A stretch of DNA of 64,000 nt from Xenopus tropicalis (lineage: Eukaryota; Chordata; Amphibia; Anura; Pipidae). A model generated the notes under the pieces. That model was not told the origin of the DNA and did no database searches. It was given only the letters and a program-made list of their open reading frames with translations. The DNA lies in NCBI RefSeq assembly GCF_000004195.4, contig NC_030684.2:112321429-112385428 (forward strand). Direction: 5' to 3'. Below, piece after piece: positions 22,930 through 32,950 of the stretch. Every line of letters begins with the position of its first letter. Position 1 is the first letter of the stretch. Position numbers and translations under genes: made by a program.

Positions 22930-23320
22930 TTTGGATCGAATTTAAAACTTTCCATTCTGTTATCATTTCAAAAGAAAACTAGACAGTGAGCAGTGAGAGC
23001 TAATGCTTCCAGGTTATTGTGTGTCTGTTAAATGTGGTCGGTCTGTAAATCTGCCTAATCCGTGCTTATTCGGCTTAATGTGCATAGATTAAAAAGCCTT
23101 CAGCGCAGAGAAACGCTGTGCACCAAAGTGTGAAAAATGGCAGCTCCGACGCAAGCAATGTAGCTTAATAATCGTTACCATCGTTTTTCACTGCAAATTT
23201 TGCAGCTCGTGGCCTTTTCCTGCCACTTGAATAATAACTCTGTATAAAGCAGGTTTCTGCTTACTGATCAAAAACAGTATATAGCTGTATTTATTATCAG
23301 GTATTTTTGTCGGATTGTAG
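22930..23320. promoter_or_regulatory. candidate conserved noncoding block
   Basis: Repeat-free tract with a bicoid-class TAATCC site (GCCTAATCCGTGC, about 23053), CTTAATGTGCATAG and AATAATCGTTACCATCG. It also holds an inverted word pair, GCAGAGAAACGCTG. Composition and lack of transposons resemble developmental enhancers in vertebrate gene deserts. No alignment was available, so function is a guess. Confidence 0.25.
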
Positions 23321-23933
23321 TGTGTACTTTCAGTCAGAATGACTTGTATTGAGGTTGCATTGCAGGTTATATTAAAAGTTGCTGTAGGAGTACCTGTCAC
23401 AAGTATAAAGAATGGATATTCTTTCAAACTCGAAAACCTTTATGGAAGCTCAAAAAAAAAAAAATCAATAGTTTGCTGAAAGGTGAGGCTGGGTAACTTC
23501 AAAGTGGTGGTGTATGGAAGCGAGCATCCCACATGATAATCACGTCAACCATGTTCATATTGCACTAACTGAAGATGAATAGATCAACAGGCCAAACACT
23601 AAGCTGAGATACAGGCAAGCCTTGTTTCATTGTGTAGCTGATGCTTTTGTGTTCTCTCTCCTCTCACTCTCCTACCAAGAGATTCATGTTTGTCAAGAAT
23701 ATCTCTATGAATTAACGCATTCATATTAAAAGACCTTGGGGCCTGATATTAAACATGCAAGGTTTTTCCGCAGAGCATCTGTCTAAGGTGATCAATCTGA
23801 ATCTGGTATTTTAGAACAGAGCTCAAAGGGTTCAATGTGATTGGTTTATTTTAAGGCTATACAAGCCTAGAGTAGCTGAGACATATTTAGTACAGGTTTA
23901 ATTTTATCTTGTCAAACTGTGCAACTACAGTTG
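23321..23933. other. no gene seen
   Basis: Unique sequence that includes a 15-base A run ending about 23464. Confidence 0.5.
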
Positions 23934-23988
<55 letters not shown>

Positions 23989-24003
23989 TTATCCATCATC
24001 TAT

Positions 24004-24044
<41 letters not shown>

Positions 24045-24349
24045 ATCTATTTATCTAACTATCTATCTAACTAACTAACTATATATCTATCTTTCATCTA
24101 TCTATCTATCATCTATTTATCTAACTATCTATCTAACTAACTAACTATATATCTATCTTTCATCTATCTATCTATCTATCTTGTTATCCATCATCTATCT
24201 ATCATCTATTTATCTAACTATCTATCTAACTAACTATATATCTATCTTTCATCTATCTATCTATCTATCTTGTTATCCATCATCTATCTATCATCTATTT
24301 ATCTAACTATCTGTCTAACTAACTAACTATATATCTATCTTTCATCTAT

Positions 24350-24385
<36 letters not shown>

Positions 24386-24734
24386 TTATCCATCATCTAT
24401 CTATCTATCTATCTATCATCTATTTATCTAACTATCTATCTAACTAACTAACTATATATCTATCTTTCATCTATCTATCTATCTATCTATCATCTATTTA
24501 TCTAACTATCTATCTAACTAACTAACTATATATCTATCTTTCATCTATCTATCTATCTATCTATCTATCTTGTTATCCATCATCTATCTATCATCTATTT
24601 ATCTAACTATCTATCTAACTAACTATATATCTATCTTTCATCTATCTATCTATCTATCTATCTTTCATCTATCTATCATCTATTTATCTAACTATCTGTC
24701 TAACTAACTAACTATATATCTATCTTTCATCTAT

Positions 24735-24770
<36 letters not shown>

Positions 24771-25050
24771 TTATCCATCATCTATCTATCTATCTATCTA
24801 TCATCTATTTATCTAACTATCTATCTAACTAACTAACTATATATCTATCTTTCATCTATCTATCTATCTATCTTGTTATCCATCATCTATCATCTATTTA
24901 TCTAACTATCTATCTAACTAACTAACTATATATCTATCTTTCATCTATCTATCTATCTATCTATCTTGTTATCCATCATCTATCTATCTATCTATCTATT
25001 TATCTAACTAACTATCTAACTAACTAACTATCTATCTATCTATCATCTAT

Positions 25051-25092
<42 letters not shown>

Positions 25093-25095
25093 GTC
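23934..25095 (+). repeat. (CTAT)n tetranucleotide satellite with higher-order structure
   Basis: About 1.16 kb of CTAT/TATC repeats. Variant words recur in fixed order: CATCTATTTATCTAACTATC, then CTAACTAACTAACTATATAT, CTATCTTTCATC, a pure CTAT run, and in many units CTTGTTATCCATCATC or CTTTTTATCCATCATC. About ten such blocks, 70-125 bp long, are present. Amplification has therefore acted on a higher-order unit as well as on single tetranucleotides. No coding potential. Confidence 0.97.
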
Positions 25096-26049
25096 GTGAA
25101 AGACTGAGGAATAGATTATGTAAGACCCAAGAAGAAAGGAACGCCATCCCAGAATGTTGTATGAGACATAGCAGATGTAAAGAATATCAGGCTGAAAAGC
25201 CAGTATTGGAATTAATTAGTCTGGGAGTGATCAAGTGGACCAGTCTCATCTGGTTTCAGAAGAACGAACTATAATTTGCTTCTTTGCATATGGTGTATGC
25301 AATTATTAAAAGTGCCCCATTTTTTGAAATAACCCTGTTGTGAATAAAACACAGCCAGACCTGCTTGAAGTTACACTGGGTGTCTCAGGTGCCACTTGCT
25401 ATGAAAAATGTATTGCCGTTCCTGCCATTTGAGTGAATCTCTACAATAAAAAAATGTTGGATCAGTTTTTTGCACATTTTGTTATTTTGTTATAGACATA
25501 GATTTGTCTACAGGATCGGCACTGACTTATTATGATACGTATATATACAGTATTTCTGCATCATTCCATTCATGTTAATGATGTTTTACCTTTTTCTAAT
25601 AATATAAAACTTCATTCTTAGGTGCACAATGTACATGAATCTTAAGCATGTTTCATCTCCTTAAATAATTTCTTTTCATTTTTCTCCAAATCATTTGTAT
25701 CAGTGGTATCACCAAGTACTCACCTTGTTCCATGTCCTGCTGCGCCCCTTTGTTTCTCGCTGCAGGAATCCTGAAAGTGCACAGTGGGTTGCAGCTAGTT
25801 AGAGGCTTAATACAGTTCTTTCTCTGTTTTTCTCAAGGTATCTTTACTTGGACATATCTTGAATGACATTTGGTAGTACCTTCTGTTATAAAAACAAGAG
25901 CAGGTACAGACAGGGTGCCACTATAACCTGAGCACTTGGATATAGTAATATGTTCAAACCCAGATCCTATCTTTTCAACTGTGGTGGTGCCCAAAGGGCC
26001 CCAAGATTATACCTTCCTGTCTCCAAATCACAGAAGGGTGAGTTCCCAT
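25096..26049. other. no gene seen
   Basis: Unique AT-rich sequence following the satellite. Stops are frequent in every frame. Confidence 0.5.
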
Positions 26050-26839
26050 TAGAGATGCTGTAATATATATGTCATCATATTTGGATTCAGCTGAATGCCA
26101 AGTTAGCCACAAAAGATGTGGCAGAATATCAAACCAAACCTAAACTCTAATTTTCATATTCCACAAATAATATATTAATACTATTTATACATATTTGAAA
26201 TAAATCAAAAACATTGCTTCGTATGTGAACAAAAAAATGCTGCATTTAGGTCTACAAGGCTTTAAAGTCAAATTACTTTCAGGGTTCTACCCAGAGCTGC
26301 CATCAGTAATCATTGGCCCTATACCCCTAGGGCAGGCCCCTAGTTATTAGCACACTAGGCCCCCTCCATTTTTTAACTCAATTTAAAAAATGCCCTACAC
26401 ACAGTGACAGCCATGATCTACATCAGTGATCCCCAACCATTGGCTCGTGAGCAACATGTTGCTCCCCAACCCCTTGGATGTTGTTCCCAATGGCCTCAAA
26501 GCAGGGGCTCATTTTTGAATTCCTGGCTGGGAGGCAAGTTTTGGTTGCATACAAACCAAGTATAATGCCAAACAGAGCCTTCTGTAGGGTGCCAGTCCAC
26601 ATAGGGGCTATTAAGTAGCCAATTATAGCTCTTATTTGCACCCCCAGGACCTTTTTCATGCTTGTGTTGCTCCCCAACACTTTTTCCATTTAAATGTGGC
26701 TCACGGGTATAAAAGGTTGGGGAACCCTGATCTACATTGTCACTCCCCAAATATATTAAAGCTCTGCCCACACCCACCCAAACATGTGCTGGAATTCTTC
26801 TAAATCTCAAGCCAAATCCTGGATTCTGTACATCCCTTA
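26050..26839. mobile_element. probable larger hAT element, interrupted
   Basis: Starts TAGAGATGCTGTAATA and ends GGATTCTGTACATCCCTTA, diverged forms of the TAGGGATGCACC family ends at 17861 and 31085. The interior GAATATCAAACCAAACC and CTCTAATTTTCATATTCC also fits that family. Possible target duplication: GTTCCCAT on the left and ATTCCCAC on the right (6 of 8). It contains the complete 306-bp hAT MITE at 26424-26729, which inserted later. Confidence 0.5.
26416..26737 (+). mobile_element. hAT MITE, CAGTGATCCCCAACC family, with 8-bp target duplication
   Basis: The element is 26424-26729 (306 bp). The left end CAGTGATCCCCAACC pairs with the right end GGTTGGGGAACCCTG, 13 of 15 bases. It is flanked by identical ATCTACAT at 26416-26423 and 26730-26737. 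The interior carries GCTCGTGAGCAACATGTTGC, CCCCTTGGATGTTG and TTAAATGTGGCTCACGGGTA. Other copies lie at 28689, 37558 and 43888. The minus-strand frames across it are incidental. Confidence 0.97.
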
Positions 26840-27339
26840 TTCCCACCATTCATTTTATCCAGTACAACAAGGTTGGATAGATGGTCAATTACAGGCATTT
26901 CCACCCATTCCCTACATCTATAACTCTTCGTAAACTGTCACGGAAGTGGGGGGTGAAAGAAAAATGCACCAGACCAGAAGTCTATTTTTATCCAGAGCTG
27001 ATCATCACCAGGGTAGGGGAAGTAATGTAGTCAATTTGAAGGCTGACTGCAATGGGTGGCACCACAAGTAGCCTTCACCCCAATATTGCTACCTGTTAAT
27101 ATACGTGAACAGCCAAACTGAGATTTTGTAGCCATAAACATGTATGCCCTTTGGTATCTGCCTTATATAATGTGAAAGCATTCGTACACACCCACATGCC
27201 CCCATATTCTCTTCTCCCTATGTGGCTAAAGTAATTCTTCAACTGCCATTATCTAAGTGATCTCTGCTCAGGTTATTATTTTGAACATAAATTACCATAG
27301 AGCTTCTTTCTTTAAGTGTAAGTACAAACAGCTTCCATT
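26840..27339. other. no gene seen
   Basis: Unique sequence with no open frame over 60 codons outside the element overlap. Confidence 0.5.
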
Positions 27340-27620
27340 AAAACCCACAAGTCCTCATAAAGGCCGTTCCCGAAGATGACTATTTCGTTTCACTTTATAA
27401 CAGTGGGACATTTATGTTCGATATTTTTTTTAAAAAAAGGACTGTGCTTGCTAAATTTGTTCCTCTGTTACCTCTGTGGTATTGATTTGATTCCTGAACA
27501 CATAATCAGTTGTACCAGAATGTATGTAATTTAACAAAAGACATCTAGTTAATTATTAATTGGCACAATGACGCTAGGGTTTTAAAACAGCGCTTAACTA
27601 GCTGCTCATTATGCAAACAA
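27340..27620. promoter_or_regulatory. candidate conserved noncoding block
   Basis: Transposon-free tract with clustered homeodomain-type words (CTAGTTAATTATTAATTGGC at about 27546), a TAATCAG site and GCTCATTATGCAAAC (POU-like, about 27602). It might be an enhancer of a distant gene. Nothing in the sequence alone proves this. Confidence 0.25.
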
Positions 27621-28241
27621 TGTTCTTTTTAAAGCTCTGATGCAACCATGTTTTATTACCTTTGAAACATATATGAACTGAAATGAAATGCACTGGGTAT
27701 ATGTACAGCACTGATATCAGTCGTCGGTTTGCATACAAGGCTCCTGAATTATTAAATACATTGATAACAAGGAACAGCAAGCATTTGCTCTAAGATGTGT
27801 GGCCTGAAGCCAGTTACAGATCCCTGGAGTTCTGAAAGGCCCAGATAATGTCAGCAGGTTAAAACAGACTTTCTAACAGATGATGCCAGCTGCCAAAACA
27901 AAGCCTACACATTATGGAAGTGTTTGAAGCAAAGGCTTCATCTTTCCTACCCATAGCACTGTTTGCTGAGAAGGTGCATCTTGTTGGTGAAAGATTAGTG
28001 GACAAAAGAGTAGCAGAGGGGGTGAAATTAAGAGAGAAAGTCAACAACAAATAGAGGCATATGGAAATAAGTTAGAGGTTGGTGTTCGATTTAAGGTCAT
28101 GGTAGTGTTCCAAAGGAATACTTGGGAGCATCTCCAAGAAGGGGGCTGACATGAAAAGACTCCAGAAGAGAAGGAATAGCAAATGGGTAAAACCTGAAGG
28201 ATGAGAAGGGGTTGTGAACATGGTGAGGGTAGAGGTTATCA
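27621..28241. other. no gene seen
   Basis: Unique DNA. The frames 27598-27780 and 27859-28050 on the minus strand are short and featureless. Confidence 0.5.
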
Positions 28242-28538
28242 GGGGTAGGCAGGGCCGGATTTAACTTGGCGGCGCCCCGAGGCCGCCCCCGCCCCCGCGA
28301 GTGCACATGCGCAATCGCGCGGCGCACTCTCCCCCTGAGTGCGCATGCGCGATCAATGCGCATGCGCATTTGCACATTTAATCTCCCATACGGAGCAGTG
28401 GGGAGACGTCCCGACTGCTCCGTATGGGAGCCAAATTTAAAAATTCTGTTGCGGCGGGGCGGCATGCCGCTCCTAAACTTGTGCCGCCCTAGGCCCGGGC
28501 CTTTGTGGCCTTTCCACAAATCCGGGCCTGGGGGTAGG
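28242..28538. mobile_element. GC-rich hAT MITE with internal hairpin and 8-bp target duplication
   Basis: The element is 28250-28530 (281 bp). It starts CAGGGCCGGATTTA and ends AAATCCGGGCCTG. It is flanked by identical GGGGTAGG (28242-28249 and 28531-28538). It holds a long inverted repeat, CTCCCATACGGAGCAGT with ACTGCTCCGTATGGGAG (about 28382-28430), and several ATGCGCATGCGC words. It is far richer in CpG than its surroundings. The open frames on both strands come from the hairpin and have no protein meaning. Confidence 0.96.
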
Positions 28539-28558
28539 GGAGTGTGGACAGAAACCTG

Positions 28559-28559
28559 C

Positions 28560-28590
<31 letters not shown>
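28559..28590. repeat. (AT)n microsatellite
   Basis: Alternating AT for about 22 bases, interrupted by one GT and continuing to TATATT. It lies just after the GC-rich MITE. Confidence 0.9.
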
Positions 28591-28688
28591 TGGGTATCAC
28601 AGGAGGACAGGGCTTGGGTTAATTCTGCATTAAACGCCATGCAGTGTTTGTAAATACTTGGGAAATCCTGTAAATTGAAAGTATAAGA

Positions 28689-28975
28689 CATGGGTCCCCA
28701 ACCTTTATACACTTGAGCCACATTTAAATGTAAAAAGAATTGGGGAGCAACACAAGCATGAAAAATGTTCCTGGGGGTGCCAAATAAGGGTAGTGAATGG
28801 CTATTTGGTAACCCCTTTGTGGACAGTCAGCCTACATGAAAACTCAGTTTGGCAGTACACCTGTTTTTTATGGAACCAAAACTAAGCCACGAATTCAAAA
28901 ATAATTACCTACTTTGAGGCCATTGGGAGCAACATCCAAGAGGTTGGTGAGCGCCATGTTGCTCCAGAGGGATCA
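28689..28975 (-). mobile_element. hAT MITE, CAGTGATCCCCAACC family, reverse orientation
   Basis: Begins GGGTCCCCAACCTTTATAC, the complement of the family's right end. It continues with GAGCCACATTTAAATGTAAA, GGGGAGCAACACAAGCATG and GGCCATTGGGAGCAACATCC. The far end near GCCATGTTGCTCCAGAGGG has lost the terminal CACTG. Target duplications are not visible. Confidence 0.88.
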
Positions 28976-29324
28976 ATGGTATATAGATTTTCCAGTGTTG
29001 TCCTTCCCCAAAACCAACCAACCAAACAAACACACAAGAACCTGTAATAGATATCCTTATGTTGTGTGGTCATGTCATCAGTTATAAACAACAACAGTGT
29101 TACATGACTAAGTGCAACTTGTATAAAGCTATTTTGGAGTTGTTACTGGTGCTGTGCCACTCTTTGGTATAGCGGACACTGGCTTTAATTACCCAGGTCA
29201 GATCTGGCGAGTCACAAGTCCCAGCAAAGTATGTGTTACTTGGGATGGACCCTCATTGTAAGATGGAGGAATATCTTTATCTATTGAAATGGATTGTACA
29301 TTACTGGCAAGGGGTGTTAACTCA
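28976..29324. other. no gene seen
   Basis: Unique sequence with an A/C-rich patch, AACCAACCAACCAAACAAAC (about 29013), resembling a short simple repeat. Confidence 0.5.
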
Positions 29325-29400
29325 TCTAACTAATCTATCCATCTATCTATCTTTCAATCTATCATCTATTTATCTATGTATCTATTTATTGATCTGTCTG
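29325..29400 (+). repeat. imperfect (CTAT)n microsatellite
   Basis: CTAACTAATCTATCCATC followed by CTATCTATC and diverging to TTTATTGATC. It is the same motif class as the 1.16-kb array at 23934 but short and interrupted. Confidence 0.85.
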
Positions 29401-29929
29401 TGTTACTATTTACAGATAAAAGAACACATTCCTTGCCATTGTGCAGAGGGGGTAATACAAGGAGCAACACGCAAACACAGAAGCAGAGCTCAGCTGGAAA
29501 GAATGTCTGAACCTGCTAATATTTATCCTCTGATTATCACATTCAGCTAATGCAGGTGATTACCAGAATCCTATTCAGAATACATAATTGCCCTTAACAA
29601 TGTGCAGCAAGAATATAATTTTATCCCAAGCCAAATATATCTTCAGACTCCTAATTCTGTATGGTCAGAGTGTTCATGGACAAAGGCTGCCAGATAAGAG
29701 AGATTTATTTCGGCTCTAGAATAAGTTGTGCTTTCAGCTATAAACATTGTTCTGACGGTCCGCTGAAATTTGCACTATGCTAAACAAGGTTTTTATTTGA
29801 AATAGATAGAGAAGACATAGAAAAGAAAGGAACATTTTTTTCCCTCAAATAAATGCCTTGCACAGAACTATAGATGTCAAGAGGTAAAAAAAAATATAGG
29901 AGATAACAGCTTCTGCTTGGAAATGGAAG
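29401..29929. other. no gene seen
   Basis: Unique sequence with a short A-rich run near 29886 and no open frame worth noting. Confidence 0.5.
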
Positions 29930-30360
29930 ACCAAGCTCCCTCTCCGAGGTGTTTAACATTCCGAGCTCATCCGCGCTCTCCAGCAGATGCAGTCTGTGGC
30001 AAGGGCCAGAGAATTACAGACCGGAGCTGTGTAGATCAGAAGCGCAGTATATGATTATACCTAATTATCTTTAATGCCAAAATGAATTTGGATTGCTCCA
30101 TTATACTGTAAGATGCTTATGTGCTGGATTTTTCCCCTTTTGCTATGTGCTGTACTTTGTAAAACAATACTCTCTGACCTTTATTAGCGAGCTGAGATTC
30201 TAAACTCAATCAGGTGAAAGTATTACTCCGAGATTGCATTTGCGATTACGTTCATTGAAATGTGTGCATTTCTGCATTTATAATGGAATACTTCATCTGC
30301 CGGTGACCTAATATTCTTTTCTCTTCAGCCCTTTATTTATTCTCCTTTGTGACAAATGAT
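29930..30360. promoter_or_regulatory. candidate conserved noncoding block
   Basis: A repeat-free region with evenly mixed composition: ACCTAATTATCTTTAATGCC (about 30059), GAATTTGGATTGCTCC and GAGATTGCATTTGCGATTACG (about 30231). It sits between two repeat-rich intervals. This texture is typical of conserved enhancers but is not proof of one. Confidence 0.28.
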
Positions 30361-30589
30361 TAGTGTTGCAGCTGAATTTCCAAAACCTCCCGACTAAAAT
30401 GTTTTGTAGTCACTCCACCCAATTCCACAAATGTTCAAGATACCCACCTTTATATTCCTGAACCTCCCAGAAAACACTGCATCGCCTATTTCCCCTGCAA
30501 ATAATAATATCATAATATTGAAGGCTTACACTGCTAAAGCTGATTATACACATACTGAAGAATATACAAACAAATTTCATATGGTTTGT
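30361..30589. other. no gene seen
   Basis: Unique sequence with a C-rich patch near 30410-30480. Confidence 0.4.
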
Positions 30590-30778
30590 GGTTTTGTATA
30601 GTGGTCGGTATCTATCTGTGTACTATGGATATCAGTTTGTGAGGCAGGCTAAACACCTACTAATGCACCATGTCAGTCACATCACCATCTGATGTTCAGT
30701 TGAACAATAGAAAGACTTCTGTTCCAGTACCTATTCTTTCAGTCTACTGGTATCAGTCCATGTATAGCCACCTTATGT
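30590..30778. mobile_element. decayed GTATGGCC-type MITE
   Basis: The left side has GTGGTCGGTATC then GTACTATGGATATCAG. The right side has GGTATCAGTCCATGTATAGCC followed by ACCTTA. The ends are approximate inverted repeats (GTGGTCGGTATC against GGTATCAG…GCCAC). The central phrase resembles 6159-6185. Confidence 0.5.
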
Positions 30779-31076
30779 TGAAAAATCCTTGTAATATTTG
30801 TGGTCTTTTTCAATTTGTGAGAAGAAGTGGTAATTTTGCCTAAATCAAGCCCCCAACTAACTAGCAATTGGTTTAGGGCATTTTCTATACAACTTGGCAA
30901 CTGTTATATAGTATGTAAACCTCCACTTAAAACCTAATTGAGTAGAAACAGCTGAATGATTAGAAGACAAAACTCTGGCTGGATAAGAACTGCATGTGCA
31001 AGCTCTTCAGTCATTCTGAAAGCAGCATTTGTTCAATGTAAAGTCATGCATGCATTTGGTCCAAAGTGATCTAGTC

Positions 31077-31260
31077 ATTATAAGTAGGGATGCACCGAAT
31101 CCAGGATTCAGCCTTTTTGGGCAGGGTACGGTTTTGGCCAAATCCATGGTCCTGGCGAACCAAAGAATCCGAATCCTAATTAGTATAAATTTGATTCGGA
31201 TTCGGTTCAGTATTCGGCCGAACCCAAAAAACTGGGTTCAGTGCATCCCCTAATTATAAG
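31077..31260. mobile_element. hAT MITE, TAGGGATGCACC family, with 8-bp target duplication
   Basis: The element is 31085-31252 (168 bp). It starts TAGGGATGCACCGAATCC and ends GGGTTCAGTGCATCCCCTA. It is flanked by identical ATTATAAG at 31077-31084 and 31253-31260. Interior words GAATCCGAATCC, GGATTCGGTTCAG and ATTCGGCCGAA match the family member at 17861. It is a short deletion derivative with no coding content. Confidence 0.97.
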
Positions 31261-31549
31261 GCATGAGTTTATCACATTATAAGGCATGTGTTTATTTGCT
31301 AGGCCTTTGTAAAGCCCTGTTGGGTTTGGTTATAGAGACTGGTCTGGGGAAAGGGCCTGAATTTAGTGAGGGACAAGGTTTATACTATAGGCAAAGTTTG
31401 CACCCGTCCAGAGCATCCAGAATAACTGAAGCAAGTATCTCATTGGTTTCTAAGACTTACTAAACTGGAAGACCGGTTTCCTTAGTTGCTGTGTAGCCCC
31501 TCATACATTAATATTATAATATAAAAAGGGAAAGATTAGCAGCCCAGTT

Positions 31550-31700
31550 TAAAGGAAAACTATATCCTCAAACAATGTGTGTCAATATAAAATATATTGC
31601 GTAAAACAGCTTATATGAATATATATATAGAATGCTCTATAGTGTGCAACTGCTCAGCAATACAACAGTGTTGTTAAACTACACTTCTCATTAATTCCAC
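31550..31700 (+). mobile_element. TTAAAGGAA-end MITE fragment (T2-like)
   Basis: The TTTAAAGGAAAACTATATCC start followed by CTCAAACAATGTGTGTCAAT resembles a common frog MITE with the TTAAAGGRR terminus described for Xenopus T2-type elements (family knowledge). The right end is not found, so the boundary is approximate. Confidence 0.45.
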
Positions 31701-32511
31701 AGCCAGTAACCAGATCCAGAGAGTCATCAGTTGCATATCCCTTAAATAAATGCTTTCTTGTGTATCAGTTGGTCTTTTTATATGCAAATGCTAATATAGA
31801 AATGTGTGCCTTTCAGCATTGACATGTATCAAGCAGAAAAAGGTAAAGCACATACAACATCCCTAGTTTCCCTACTAGAAATGCATACACTGATGTAGCT
31901 TCTTTATAGGGCTCGTCAGTTAAAGCCATCCTTGTAACCCCCCATGGCTGATTTCAGAACAATCATAATTTCTATTTATTAAATCCCAGGAATGATCATA
32001 TGTTCAACTAGAAAGCTATAAGCTAGAAAGCTATGAGCTGGTTACATTATCTGCAAAAAAAAACACATTCTCTTACTTTAGTTTTTCATTTTTATTCATT
32101 CATTTCCCCTGAACTATATTGGCTGGTAACAAGTTAGCCATTTATTTTTCAGCCAATCCCAATTTAGTTGTATAATTACTGTTTCCAAGCGACAACAGCG
32201 GGAATCTTTGATGTTTTATTTGGGGAGTGGGTTGGATTTGTTTGTCATTCTACATTTCCTGACATGAATCAACAATTATCTAGCAATGGAGGTGATTAAA
32301 AAAATGGCAACTTGCCATTTCTTTCTTCTTTGCACACTGCCTTCCTACACCGTTGAACTGCTGCAGGTCTCTCACTCCTTTTCAAATCACAGAGACATGA
32401 GGCTACCCCTAAGAATAAGTATTGCCTGTGATTGGCACCATTGTATTCATATGTGGCGGGAGAGTGGTGGGACTTAAGTCCTGCCTCCTTCCCATCCATC
32501 AGCATGAGGTG
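31701..32511. other. no gene seen
   Basis: Unique sequence. GAAAGCTATAAGCTAGAAAG near 32010 is a short local duplication. The open frames 32286-32477 (plus) and 32296-32526 (minus) overlap antisense and show no motif. Confidence 0.5.
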
Positions 32512-32806
32512 TAAGGGCTCTGGCACATGGGGAGATTAGTTGCCCGCGACAAATCTCCCTGTTTACGGGCGACTAATCTCCACGAATTGCCATCCCACCG
32601 GCAACAATGTAAGTCGCCGGTGGGATGGCACACGCTGCGCAGGCGATTTCGGCAAATCGCCGAAGTTGCCTCGCGTGTGCCATCCCACCGGCGACTTACA
32701 TTGTCACCGGTGGGATGGCAACTGATGGCAACTCGGGGAGATTAGTCACCCGCGAACAGGGAGATTTGTCGCGGGCAACTAATCTCCCCGTGTGCCAGAA
32801 CCCTAA
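32512..32806. mobile_element. multi-hairpin MITE with TAA target duplication
   Basis: The element is 32515-32803. The left end GGGCTCTGGCACATGGGGAG pairs with the right end CCCCGTGTGCCAGAACCC and is flanked by TAA on each side. The arms continue as GATTAGTTGCCCGCGAC and GTCGCGGGCAACTAATC. Two inner hairpins are built on GCCATCCCACCGGC and GCCGGTGGGATGGC, plus GGCGATTTC/GCAAATCGCC. The 3-bp TWA duplication fits PIF/Harbinger-type elements (inference). Three overlapping plus-strand frames here are incidental. Confidence 0.92.
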
Positions 32807-32936
32807 AGCACAACCAACCCTCAAAAGTCTCCGTGCATGAACACTATGGGGCGCACTCTTCAACCCCTTAGAGCTCTTCTTCCTGGGTGCTATGTAACTG
32901 AGCCCTTATGAATATAAAAACATAATGGCACCATGT

Positions 32937-32950
32937 AAAAAAAAAAAAAG
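32937..32950. repeat. poly-A run
   Basis: A run of about 13 A bases. No retrotransposon body could be recognised upstream of it. Confidence 0.8.

Noticed and set aside
23934..25095. CRISPR-like array
   Set aside because: The repeats are contiguous tetranucleotides without unique spacers, in vertebrate-type DNA.
28097..28622. Arginine/proline-rich proteins on both strands
   Set aside because: The frames come from the GC-rich palindromic hAT MITE at 28250-28530.
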